Assembly (NCBI GenBank): GCA_019662005.1
Contig: JAIFWG010000010.1
Coordinates: 1 to 15,019, forward strand
Origin: Candidatus Parcubacteria bacterium
Lineage (GTDB): Bacteria > Patescibacteriota > Minisyncoccia > 2-02-FULL-40-12 > GWA2-44-9
Length of the DNA stretch: 15,019 bases
Reading direction: 5' to 3'
How positions within the stretch are numbered: the first letter of the stretch is position 1; each line of letters begins with the position of its first letter. A program made the position numbers and the translations under genes. This document shows positions 6,273-12,941 of this stretch, piece after piece. The notes under the pieces are model-generated. The model saw only the letters and a program-made list of their open reading frames with translations. It ran no database searches and was not told the origin of the DNA.

Positions 6273-7259
6273 CTAAAATATTAAAGATATTGGTTTCCAA
6301 GTCTTTGTAGACCATTCTTGGAATCCAGTACCTTCAAACTGCTTTATTACTACTCCATTCTTTTCAATTGTGCCACTATAACTCACCAATTGTTCAGAAA
6401 CAATCGACTTTGGCAGGAACCAATATATTTTTATACCTAAAATATCGTATTGAACCAAACGAGAGGATAGTTTTATAACATACTCGCCATTAGTGATGGT
6501 GAAATTGCTCTGGCTGGGGATTTTAATCTCTCCTTTGCTCGGAGTGGTCCAAGCGGTGTGTTCTACTTTCCAATTCGCACCTTCTACCTTAATTAGCTTG
6601 TTGTCGACAGTAAAATAGAAGTAAGAGTTTTTAATATTTTTGATTCCATAGAGCAAACCAAAAGTAAATGAAAAATCCTCGTCATTGAACTGTCCCCATT
6701 CGTAGCGAGAGAAGAATGGAGCGATCTCTCCCCAGTTAGTATCGGTGTAGCCCAAGGCGTTAATGGCAATAGTTTCGTTGTTGATTTTGATCTCTCCTGA
6801 GACACGGGCTTTTGGCATCTTCACTAACCAGTTTACGTTTTCCCAGCGCATCATACCCGAGTTTACGTTATGAAACGAATCAATAGTTGGGGTGGCTTGT
6901 TTGTAGTCTAGGTTCCAGGCAAAGTTTTCTATTGCGCCAGAGATCCCATATTCGTAGGGACTTTTTTCGGAAATGGCTGAACCGTTCATGGTTATATTTG
7001 CTGAAATAGAATCACATTGAATTTGATCCATTGGGATTTGCTGCAACCCGCCAAAAGATTTGCCGTCTTTGAAAATTCGCCACAATAATCTGCCACCACC
7101 CAAACGAGTCCTTTTTTCTGGGTCTAAAATATAGTAAACAACATATCCGGCTAAATCTTTTTGAATAAAGTTAAAATACTTCCACTCGATGTAGTTTTTA
7201 TCATGCTTTCCGTCTCTATAATCTAAATAATGCCAGCGGTCTAAATGTGGGTTTTCCAT
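6273..7259 (-). CDS. CrtC/AttH-like lipocalin-fold protein
   Basis: The 328-residue protein resembles the CrtC/AttH superfamily, which includes carotenoid 1,2-hydratase (hydroxyneurosporene synthase) and, more distantly, tocopherol cyclase. Supporting features are the N-terminal EWKYFNF (25-31), like the family's EWWYF start, and GYTDTNWG (170-177), which corresponds to the GYxDxNWG signature. Many alternating beta-strand-like segments would fit a double lipocalin barrel. No signal peptide is seen. No carotenoid genes are present nearby, so a hydratase role is not supported by context; a lipid- or isoprenoid-binding role is possible. The ATG at 7259 lies only 5 nt after the discriminator base of tRNA-Pro and has no ribosome binding site. 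It is flanked tightly by two tRNAs in the same operon. Family call moderate, substrate unknown. Confidence 0.7.
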   Translation of the reverse strand: MENPHLDRWHYLDYRDGKHDKNYIEWKYFNFIQKDLAGYVVYYILDPEKRTRLGGGRLLWRIFKDGKSFGGLQQIPMDQIQCDSISANITMNGSAISEKSPYEYGISGAIENFAWNLDYKQATPTIDSFHNVNSGMMRWENVNWLVKMPKARVSGEIKINNETIAINALGYTDTNWGEIAPFFSRYEWGQFNDEDFSFTFGLLYGIKNIKNSYFYFTVDNKLIKVEGANWKVEHTAWTTPSKGEIKIPSQSNFTITNGEYVIKLSSRLVQYDILGIKIYWFLPKSIVSEQLVSYSGTIEKNGVVIKQFEGTGFQEWSTKTWKPISLIF

Positions 7260-7264
7260 TGATG

Positions 7265-7336
7265 TCGGGATGCCGGGATTTGAACCCGGAGTCTCACGAA
7301 CCCGAATCGTGCGTGTTACCGTTACACTACATCCCG
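7265..7336 (-). tRNA. tRNA-Pro (anticodon CGG)
   Basis: A 72-nt cloverleaf ends at discriminator A73 with no encoded CCA (CAT follows). The acceptor stem CGGGATG pairs perfectly with CATCCCG, including the C1-G72 pair typical of bacterial tRNA-Pro. The D stem is GTGT/ACAC, the anticodon stem CACGA/TCGTG with loop TTCGGGT and G37 typical of proline, and the T arm CCGGG-TTCAAAT-CCCGG. It reads CCG. It sits 3 nt after the dut stop and 5 nt before the next start codon. Confidence 0.95.
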
Positions 7337-7339
7337 AAG

Positions 7340-7777
7340 TTATTTATGCCCAGTGCTGCCGATACCCCCGCGAGTTTTAGCTTTCATTTTTGTAACTTCT
7401 TTCCAGGCCGCTTGCTCACACTTTAACAAAATCCCTTGAGCAATACGTGTCCCCTTTTCGATCTTTATGGTTTTCTTAGTAAAATTATAGGCCAAGAATT
7501 TATATTCATCTTCGTCGCCTGCGTAATCGCTATCTATGATACCAATACCGTTAGCGGCCATTAGGCCAAGCTTGTGTGTAGAACTTCGGGCGGCTTGGAC
7601 CATAAAATAACCTTTTGGGATTGCAATCGCAACATTAAGAGAGATCGCTACAATCTGTCCTGGTTTTATTGTCACGTCTTCTCTTGCAGCTAAATCAAAA
7701 CCAGCCGCACCTTTGGTTTTGTATTCTGGAAGCGGTAATGACTTGTCGAATCTTTTTATATCGATCTTTTTAGACAT
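7340..7777 (-). CDS. dut: dUTP diphosphatase (dUTPase), trimeric type
   Basis: dUTPase hydrolyses dUTP to dUMP and pyrophosphate, keeping uracil out of DNA and supplying dTMP synthesis. At 145 residues it has the usual length for the trimeric family. The five motifs are present in order: AAGFDLAA (24-31), ARSST (63-67, in place of the more usual GRSS), GIGIIDSDYAG (77-87), KGTRIAQ (108-114) and RGGIGSTG (136-143), the last lacking the usual Phe at GGF. The third motif continues as DEDEYKF, a variant known from a subgroup of bacterial and phage dUTPases. The start overlaps the cca stop by 8 nt. The stop is 3 nt before tRNA-Pro, so mRNA and tRNA come from one transcript. Confidence 0.92.
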   Translation of the reverse strand: MSKKIDIKRFDKSLPLPEYKTKGAAGFDLAAREDVTIKPGQIVAISLNVAIAIPKGYFMVQAARSSTHKLGLMAANGIGIIDSDYAGDEDEYKFLAYNFTKKTIKIEKGTRIAQGILLKCEQAAWKEVTKMKAKTRGGIGSTGHK

Positions 7778-9203
7778 AATATTTTTTCATTCGCTCTTTT
7801 TCTTCTTCTTCCACGGCTTGATCTATCCGTTCAAGAGCCTTTTTTAATTCTTCCGGAGATTGTTTATCGAGCTCGTGAATACGCTGGATCAAATGTTCTT
7901 TTGTGTTTTTATTGGGATCATCTAGTACTTCGGCTAAAAGAGAGTTTAAAACCAATCCCACTTTAGGTCCAGGACCAGAGGTAAGCTCTTTCATAACATC
8001 TTCGCCGTTTACTTTGAGCATTTTTACGGAGATTGGATCATGAGAAACTTTGTCGATGATATATTTCATATGGCGCAGTTTGTAAGGCACCGCTTTTGGC
8101 CGGCCTGAACCAATACGATCTGCTTCTCGTACTTTAAGCAAGTCTTCCATATTTTCTTTGCCGACGTTTACCATAAGACGACGAACCGAAGACTCGGTAA
8201 CTTCTTCGGGGTTATAGAAAAACATATGATAGCGAACAAGTTTAGTTACGGTCTCGCCAATTTCGTTTGGAAACTTAAGTCGGTTCATGATTTCAGCAAC
8301 CATGCGAGCACCAACAACCTCGTGGCCATAGAAAGTTGAGTATTTACCTTCGCCTCGTTTGGTTCGCGGTTTGCCAATATCATGAAAGAGCGAAGCTAGT
8401 CGCACATGAAGCGGATATTCTTGTTCAGCTGTGTATTTGAGTGCCCGGGTGTTATGTTCCCAGACTGTATAGATGTGGTGGAGATTTTGTTCAACTCCGA
8501 CTCCCTCTTCGAGTTCAGGGACAATGTATTTGAGCAATCCCAACTCTTGTAGCATCAAGATGCCTTCATAAGCCCGATCGGCTTCGATGATTTTTATAAA
8601 TTCATCTCGAATCCTTTCTTTTGAGATTGCTCTAAGCAATTCTGAATTTTCTTTGACTGCTTCTTGGGTTGTAGACTCAATTTTAAAGTTTAACACCGTT
8701 GCTAAACGAACTGCGCGCAAGAGTCGCAGAGCATCTTCGTTAAAGCGTTCGTAAGGATTGCCAACAGTTCGGATTAATTTTGCCTTGAGGTCCTTCTGAC
8801 CATTAAAGAGGTCGATTATTTCGCCCTTTGAATCAATTGCAATTGCATTGATTGTAAAGTCACGACGAGAAAGGTCCTCATCTAGCTTTTCTGCAAACTG
8901 GATCTCGTCCGGGTGTCGTTTGTCGGTGTATTTAGCCTCGGTACGATATGGAGTAATCTGAACTTCTTTTAGAGATGACTCCTCTGATCCGGTTTGGATT
9001 GTGACTGTCCCAAAATTATTTTCATAGAAGCTTTCGGAAAACAGTTCTTGGATCTGTTCAGGTTTGGCATTAGTGGTTATGTCCCAATCTTTGGGTTCTT
9101 TGCCCAATAACAAATCACGTACGCATCCGCCTACGATATATGCCTCAAAACCCTTTTCGTTGAGCTTTGTGATAACTTGTTTTACTTCGTTTGGAATCCT
9201 CAC
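7770..9203 (-). CDS. cca: CCA-adding tRNA nucleotidyltransferase with HD domain
   Basis: This class II nucleotidyltransferase adds or repairs the 3' CCA of tRNAs from CTP and ATP without a template. The head domain has the GG motif in AYIVGGCVRDLLLG (21-34), catalytic DWD (39-41) and RRDFTINA (113-120). The nucleotide-selecting neck follows with EDALRLLRAVRLA (156-168) and ISKERIRDE. An HD-type domain lies downstream with WEHN (248-251) and FHDIGK (273-278). The C-terminus is a charged helix. At 477 residues it fits the HD-containing Cca/PcnB-like proteins; a poly(A) polymerase role is the main alternative. The start is GTG at 9203, 19 nt after tRNA-Arg. Three of the four tRNAs here lack encoded CCA and so need this enzyme. 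Confidence 0.93.
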   Translation of the reverse strand: MRIPNEVKQVITKLNEKGFEAYIVGGCVRDLLLGKEPKDWDITTNAKPEQIQELFSESFYENNFGTVTIQTGSEESSLKEVQITPYRTEAKYTDKRHPDEIQFAEKLDEDLSRRDFTINAIAIDSKGEIIDLFNGQKDLKAKLIRTVGNPYERFNEDALRLLRAVRLATVLNFKIESTTQEAVKENSELLRAISKERIRDEFIKIIEADRAYEGILMLQELGLLKYIVPELEEGVGVEQNLHHIYTVWEHNTRALKYTAEQEYPLHVRLASLFHDIGKPRTKRGEGKYSTFYGHEVVGARMVAEIMNRLKFPNEIGETVTKLVRYHMFFYNPEEVTESSVRRLMVNVGKENMEDLLKVREADRIGSGRPKAVPYKLRHMKYIIDKVSHDPISVKMLKVNGEDVMKELTSGPGPKVGLVLNSLLAEVLDDPNKNTKEHLIQRIHELDKQSPEELKKALERIDQAVEEEEKERMKKYYV

Positions 9204-9222
9204 TATAGCTTAGGGCTCGTTG

Positions 9223-9294
9223 TGCCCCCAGTAAGAATCGAACTTACATCTATCCCTTAGGACGGGACTGTTCTATCCATTGAACTACGGGGGC
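9223..9294 (-). tRNA. tRNA-Arg (anticodon CCT)
   Basis: A 72-nt cloverleaf ends at discriminator A73, followed by CAA, so CCA is not encoded. The acceptor stem is GCCCCCG/TGGGGGC with a G7-U66 wobble. The D stem is GTTC/GAAC, the anticodon stem GTCCC/GGGAT with loop GTCCTAA, and the T arm GTAAG-TTCGATT-CTTAC. The anticodon CCU reads AGG. It is the first gene of the cca-dut operon. Confidence 0.95.
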
Positions 9295-9315
9295 AAGAAG
9301 AGTTCCTTATTAACC

Positions 9316-9344
9316 TTGATATATTATCATTTTTTCAGTATTAT
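9316..9344 (+). promoter_or_regulatory. sigma70-type promoter for tRNA-Ala(GGC)
   Basis: TTGATA (9316-9321) and TATTAT (9339-9344) are separated by exactly 17 bp and each matches five of six consensus bases. Initiation near 9351 would leave a 5' leader of about 7 nt before the tRNA at 9358. It overlaps the opposite-strand promoter almost completely. Confidence 0.7.
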
Positions 9345-9349
9345 TTCAA
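9321..9349 (-). promoter_or_regulatory. sigma70-type promoter for the tRNA-Arg-cca-dut operon
   Basis: On the minus strand TTGAAA (9344-9349) and TAATAT (9321-9326) are separated by 17 bp. The -35 matches five and the -10 four of six bases. Initiation near 9313 would place tRNA-Arg about 19 nt downstream. It shares single bases with the -35 and -10 of the opposing tRNA-Ala promoter. Confidence 0.55.
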
Positions 9350-9357
9350 TTACAAAC

Positions 9358-9430
9358 GGGCCGTTAGCTCAGCTGGTAGAGCGCTTCTATGGCATAGAAG
9401 AGGTCACCGGTTCAAGTCCGGTACGGTCCA
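9358..9430 (+). tRNA. tRNA-Ala (anticodon GGC)
   Basis: A 73-nt cloverleaf ends at discriminator A73 with CAA following, so CCA is not encoded. The acceptor stem GGGCCGT/ACGGTCC carries the alanine-specific G3-U70 wobble. The D stem is GCTC/GAGC, the anticodon stem CTTCT/AGAAG with loop ATGGCAT, and the T arm ACCGG-TTCAAGT-CCGGT. It reads GCC and GCU. It is a single-gene unit with its own promoter and terminator. Confidence 0.97.
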
Positions 9431-9436
9431 CAAATG

Positions 9437-9473
9437 ATCAAAACGACTCCGATAATATCGGAGTCGTTTTGAT
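9437..9473 (+). terminator. intrinsic terminator of tRNA-Ala(GGC)
   Basis: A perfect 17-bp stem (ATCAAAACGACTCCGAT and its complement) with an AAT loop starts 6 nt after the tRNA. It is followed by a T-rich run (TTTTGATTTT counting the end of the stem). This is a good rho-independent terminator. The remaining bases to 9514 are AT-rich and show no convincing promoter for the next gene. Confidence 0.85.
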
Positions 9474-9514
9474 TTTCACTTTTAATTTGATAGATTATTC
9501 ATACATCTTTAACA

Positions 9515-10627
9515 ATGAGTGAAAAACAAGTATCGATGATTGTTCTGACCGGCGGGCCTTGTTCTGGCAAATCATCTGCACTAGCTTACCTCTCTAGGCA
9601 ATTCACTGAACATGGTTACAAAGTTATTATCGTTCCGGAAGCAGCGCGGTTGCTGATTAGCAATGGCATTGCCCCTTGGGAACTCACTGGTCAAGAATTT
9701 CAGTATCTTGTTTTTAAAACAATCGTTAACCAAGAAGAAATAGCCAATGAAGCAGCGCTCTCTCACTCAGCTGAAAAGATTTTAATTCTTTGTGATCGCG
9801 GATTAAAAGATGGCTTTGCTTATGACAAGGAAGGAACTCTTTTGGCGATGAGGGGATGCCATTTTACTGATGCTGATATCTTCCATCGTTATCAGGCCGT
9901 AAGACATCTGGTTACTGCTGCAGATGGTGCAGATAGCTTTTACACCAATGATGATGAACGTAAGGAATCCAAAGAACTAGCCAGAGCGTTAGATGCAAAA
10001 ATACTTCATGCCTGGTCTGATCATCCTCATCTGCAAATTATTGACAATGGGACTGATTTTGAAAAAAAGCTTTTTCGAACTTATCAATCAGTGTGCGCTA
10101 CCCTAGGCATACCAATTCCGATAGAGATCGAAAATAAGTATCTTGTCACTGTTCCTCGTTGGAATGACTTTCTTCCTTATCACACCGTAAATATATTGCA
10201 GGTTTACTTAGAAAATGAAGATAGGGTCAGAGAATGGAGACGAAATAATTCTTCTATCTACTATCGGACCTCTAAAAAAGAACTCGGAGGCAATAAAAGA
10301 GTTGAAGTCGAAAAAATTATTACCCGAGATGAGTTTGATCACGCGTTGCGGACAGAAGCAAGCGAGGAGCACGAGATCATCCGCAAAGAACGTCTATGTT
10401 TTGTTTGGAATCATCAACGCTTCGAGTTAGATGTATTTCAAACTCCAACTAGATATGATTTAACGCCACGCGGCTGCAATCAATTGATGCTTATGGAGGT
10501 CGAACTTATCAATGAAAATGATAAAGTGGACCTGCCGCCCCAAGTCAAGATAATTAACGAGGTTACTCTGGATAAACGCTACTCAAATGCGAATATTGCA
10601 AAGAAACGAAAATACAGAACCCACTAA
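9515..10627 (+). CDS. P-loop NTPase fused to CYTH domain, TTD14-like
   Basis: The 370-residue protein has two parts. Residues 7-195 are a P-loop domain of the NadR/Ttd14 AAA type (AAA_28): Walker A GGPCSGKS (13-20), IIVPEAARLL (38-47) and the Walker B-like ILILCDRGLKDG (89-100). Residues 203-365 match a CYTH/triphosphate-tunnel domain: EIENK (204-208, the ExExK signature), RVREW (237-241), EVEK (264-267), ELDVF (304-308), EVEL (328-331) and a DKRYSNANIA end (353-362). The same arrangement occurs in the Drosophila protein TTD14 and in scattered bacterial homologues of unknown function. A nucleotide-dependent role with a phosphorylated ligand is an inference. No signal peptide or TM segment is seen. 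It is the only plus-strand protein gene here, and its TAA stop lies in the loop of the terminator hairpin. Confidence 0.88.
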   Translation: MSEKQVSMIVLTGGPCSGKSSALAYLSRQFTEHGYKVIIVPEAARLLISNGIAPWELTGQEFQYLVFKTIVNQEEIANEAALSHSAEKILILCDRGLKDGFAYDKEGTLLAMRGCHFTDADIFHRYQAVRHLVTAADGADSFYTNDDERKESKELARALDAKILHAWSDHPHLQIIDNGTDFEKKLFRTYQSVCATLGIPIPIEIENKYLVTVPRWNDFLPYHTVNILQVYLENEDRVREWRRNNSSIYYRTSKKELGGNKRVEVEKIITRDEFDHALRTEASEEHEIIRKERLCFVWNHQRFELDVFQTPTRYDLTPRGCNQLMLMEVELINENDKVDLPPQVKIINEVTLDKRYSNANIAKKRKYRTH

Positions 10628-10637
10628 TGTGGGTTCT
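10616..10637 (+). terminator. intrinsic terminator between convergent genes
   Basis: AGAACCCAC and GTGGGTTCT form a 9-bp stem with a TAAT loop, followed by TTTT on the plus strand. The stop codon of the TTD14-like gene is in the loop. The opposite gene stops 2 nt beyond the stem, so the hairpin probably ends both transcripts; the minus-strand tail GTATTTTC is also fairly U-rich. Confidence 0.8.
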
Positions 10638-10638
10638 T

Positions 10639-11241
10639 TTAATTTATAACTCCAAGTTCTTTGAGAGTAGCTTCGTAGAGTTTGATCGCCCTGAAAGCTT
10701 CGGCATGTCTTAAGAAGTAATTTGAGTCGTGAGCTAATCGGTTACGGACCTTGTGAGCTTCCCAGAGCCCGTCAATGCTAAGGAGACTAGTCTTATCGAT
10801 ATTCATCATTCGTTCGCCCATAGTGTCCCCAGGAAATCGAGATTTAAGAACTTCGTCTACTAGTTGGTCAGCTTCGATTACTGCAAATTTCCATTCAGCT
10901 TCAGTAATTGATTCCACATGCCGCATTATATCTTGCCACTTTGATTCCTTCGGTCCGGTTTGTGGCAAGGCTTCTACGCCTATTTGAGGTTGAGGTTGTG
11001 CCTTTTTGCGCATTGCTTCTAGTTTCATCCACATTCGGATTAAGACAAAGCCAGCAATGATCGTAACTACGAAAGCGATGATCTTTAGATATGAAGCTAG
11101 TTGTGAGGCTTCTGAATAATCATCAAACGTTGTAACGCTTTGGGCAAGAGAATAATCTCCCATAGGAAAAGTAGTCACGATCTGAACGACCTGATATAAA
11201 GAAATTAATACGTTTTCTATAAGTAGTCCGAGTAGATTCAA
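10639..11241 (-). CDS. membrane-anchored protein with C-terminal RNRLAH (HEPN-like?) domain, unknown function
   Basis: The 200-residue protein has a hydrophobic N-terminus (1-23), a strong membrane helix at about 51-70 followed by basic residues, a Pro/Gln-rich linker (82-98) and a soluble helical domain (100-200). The soluble part has WKFAVIEADQLVDEVLK (117-133), GERM, and WEAHKVRNRLAHD (160-172). R166 and H171 fit the Rx4-6H motif of HEPN-fold RNases, but the identification is only suggestive. I recall similar proteins in CPR genomes with no assigned function. The start is TTG at 11241, 2 nt after the gatA stop, with no ribosome binding site, so translation is probably coupled. An internal ATG at residue 27 would lose only the first hydrophobic stretch. 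Confidence 0.78.
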   Translation of the reverse strand: MNLLGLLIENVLISLYQVVQIVTTFPMGDYSLAQSVTTFDDYSEASQLASYLKIIAFVVTIIAGFVLIRMWMKLEAMRKKAQPQPQIGVEALPQTGPKESKWQDIMRHVESITEAEWKFAVIEADQLVDEVLKSRFPGDTMGERMMNIDKTSLLSIDGLWEAHKVRNRLAHDSNYFLRHAEAFRAIKLYEATLKELGVIN

Positions 11242-11243
11242 AT

Positions 11244-12632
11244 TTAAAGCGCTTGTTCAAGTTGGTGAGCAACTTGAAGCAATCGTGATTCATCAAAATA
11301 GTTACCTATGATCTGCAGTCCAACTGGCATATTGGATTGTGATCCTTTGCCGCATGGAATAGAAATTCCTGGTAAGCCGGCCAGGTTAACGGGCACAGTG
11401 TAGATGTCTTCCAGATATAATGCTAACGGATCTGACGCTTTTTCACCAATTTTAAATGCAGTATTGGGAGCTGTTGGTCCAACAATCACATCAACTTTTT
11501 TAAATGCATCTTCAAAATCTTTTTTGATCAAAGCTCTTACTTTCTGAGCCTTTAGATAGTAAGCATCATAGTAACCCGAAGAAAGTGCGTAGGCGCCAAT
11601 CATTATTCGGCGCTTTGGCTCTGCGCCAAAACCAGCACCTCGTGATTTGGTATAAGTTTCAAGAAGATTTTTTGCAGTTGGATCAGAGTACCCATAACGT
11701 ATCCCATCAAAACGTGAGAGGTTGGCCGAAATTTCACTTGGGACTGCTACATAATAAGCTGCCAAAGAATAATCAAAATTAGGCAATGAGATCTCTTCAA
11801 TCTTTGCTCCCATTGATTCAAGCACCTTAATGCCGGCTTTTACTCGCTCCTCTACTTCTGGCGCTAACCCTTTACCAAAAAATTCTTTTGGCACCCCGAC
11901 TTTAAACTCCTTGATTGATTTGTTAAGCAGTTCGGTAAAATCAGGAACTGGCCGCGGTACGGTAGTTGAATCAAATACATCTTGGCCGGCAATTACATTT
12001 AAAACCAAAGCCGCATCTTCAACAGTTTTGGTTAGGGGACCGATCTGATCAAAGGAAGAGGCCATAGCCATAAGGCCATGACGAGATACGCGACCATGGG
12101 TAGGTTTGAGTCCAACAATGCCGCACATACTTGCTGGCTGGCGAATAGAGCCGCCAGTATCAGAGCCCAAAGCAAAGACGGCCATATCAGCAGCGACTGC
12201 GGCAGCGGAGCCGCCCGATGATCCCCCTGGAATTCGGGTGAGATCAAGAGGATTTTTGGTGGGTCCATAAGCGGAATTCTCGGTTGAGGTGCCCATCGCA
12301 AATTCGTCTAAATTAGTTTTTCCTAATATAAGCGCGCCTGCTTCCTTGAGCCTTTTTGCCGCAGTGGAATCGTACGCGGAAACATAATTTTCTAGAATCT
12401 TGGAACCGGCTGTAGCAACTGTGCCATCAACAAGCATGTTATCTTTTAGCGCACATGGAATTCCGGATAATTCCCCTTCGGCTGGTTCAACAAAATCAAA
12501 TGTTCGGAGGTAGGCGTGAATCTTCCCATCTTCCTTGGAAATTTTTTGCTGGTAGTGTGCAAAAATCTCAGAGGCAGTAAACTCTTTGCTTTGTAATCCT
12601 TCTCTGATTTTTTTAATCGTGTTTGGAAACAT
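11244..12632 (-). CDS. gatA: Asp-tRNA(Asn)/Glu-tRNA(Gln) amidotransferase subunit A
   Basis: GatA is the amidase subunit of GatCAB, releasing ammonia from glutamine that is used to convert Glu-tRNA(Gln), or Asp-tRNA(Asn), to the amidated form. The Ser-cisSer-Lys triad is intact: K63 in ALKDN, S138 in GGSSGGS (136-142) and S162 in SDTGGSIRQPA (157-167). Its spacing equals that of characterised GatA proteins. At 462 residues it is slightly shorter than the usual 480-490. Its ATG overlaps the gatC stop as TAATG. The gatB subunit gene is not in this window, so it must lie elsewhere for the complex to work. A different amidase is unlikely because gatC is adjacent. Confidence 0.96.
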   Translation of the reverse strand: MFPNTIKKIREGLQSKEFTASEIFAHYQQKISKEDGKIHAYLRTFDFVEPAEGELSGIPCALKDNMLVDGTVATAGSKILENYVSAYDSTAAKRLKEAGALILGKTNLDEFAMGTSTENSAYGPTKNPLDLTRIPGGSSGGSAAAVAADMAVFALGSDTGGSIRQPASMCGIVGLKPTHGRVSRHGLMAMASSFDQIGPLTKTVEDAALVLNVIAGQDVFDSTTVPRPVPDFTELLNKSIKEFKVGVPKEFFGKGLAPEVEERVKAGIKVLESMGAKIEEISLPNFDYSLAAYYVAVPSEISANLSRFDGIRYGYSDPTAKNLLETYTKSRGAGFGAEPKRRIMIGAYALSSGYYDAYYLKAQKVRALIKKDFEDAFKKVDVIVGPTAPNTAFKIGEKASDPLALYLEDIYTVPVNLAGLPGISIPCGKGSQSNMPVGLQIIGNYFDESRLLQVAHQLEQAL

Positions 12633-12937
12633 TATTTATGAGCCAAGACTGCTTTAACTTTAACCAAACGATCCTCGTGTTGCGGCGCTTGGTCGATGAG
12701 CTTGGCTTTTAATTCTTCATTTGCTGGAAATTCGTTTCTGTTAACATCTTCTCGGGTGGAATTTATTAGTCCGGTTATTTGTTGAAGGGGTTCAATAAAA
12801 GAAGTATCAGCTTCGTTGAGTTTGGCCACATAATCTAAAATTGAAGACAGCTCTTTTTTGAGCTTCTCTCTTTCTTCGTCTTTAAGTTCGATTCTTGCTA
12901 ATTTTGCTATGTGGTCTAGTTCTGTATCTGTCAGCAT
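12632..12937 (-). CDS. gatC: Asp-tRNA(Asn)/Glu-tRNA(Gln) amidotransferase subunit C
   Basis: GatC is the small subunit that wraps around and stabilises the GatA-GatB interface. The 101-residue length is typical. The N-terminal helices LDHIAKLARIELKDEE (7-22) and LSSILDYVAKLNEADT (30-45) are characteristic. The GatC pattern of a PLQQITGLINSTREDV loop followed by LIDQAPQHEDRLVKVKAVL at the C-terminus is also present. It starts 4 nt after the ligA stop and ends in a TAATG overlap with gatA, so the two subunits are translationally coupled. No Shine-Dalgarno is visible. Confidence 0.95.
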   Translation of the reverse strand: MLTDTELDHIAKLARIELKDEEREKLKKELSSILDYVAKLNEADTSFIEPLQQITGLINSTREDVNRNEFPANEELKAKLIDQAPQHEDRLVKVKAVLAHK

Positions 12938-12941
12938 AAAG

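Noticed and set aside
9280..9522. 80-residue plus-strand ORF containing GPLAQLVER...EEVTGSSPVRSTN
   Set aside because: This is a translation of the tRNA-Ala(GGC) gene. The peptide is a well-known false prediction from tRNA loci.
9358..10640. Integration of the TTD14-like gene as an element at tRNA-Ala
   Set aside because: No repeat of the tRNA 3' end is seen after the gene, no integrase is present, and the tRNA keeps its own terminator.
12032..12301. 89-residue minus-strand ORF inside gatA
   Set aside because: It lies in another frame across the gatA catalytic region and is low-complexity shadow sequence.
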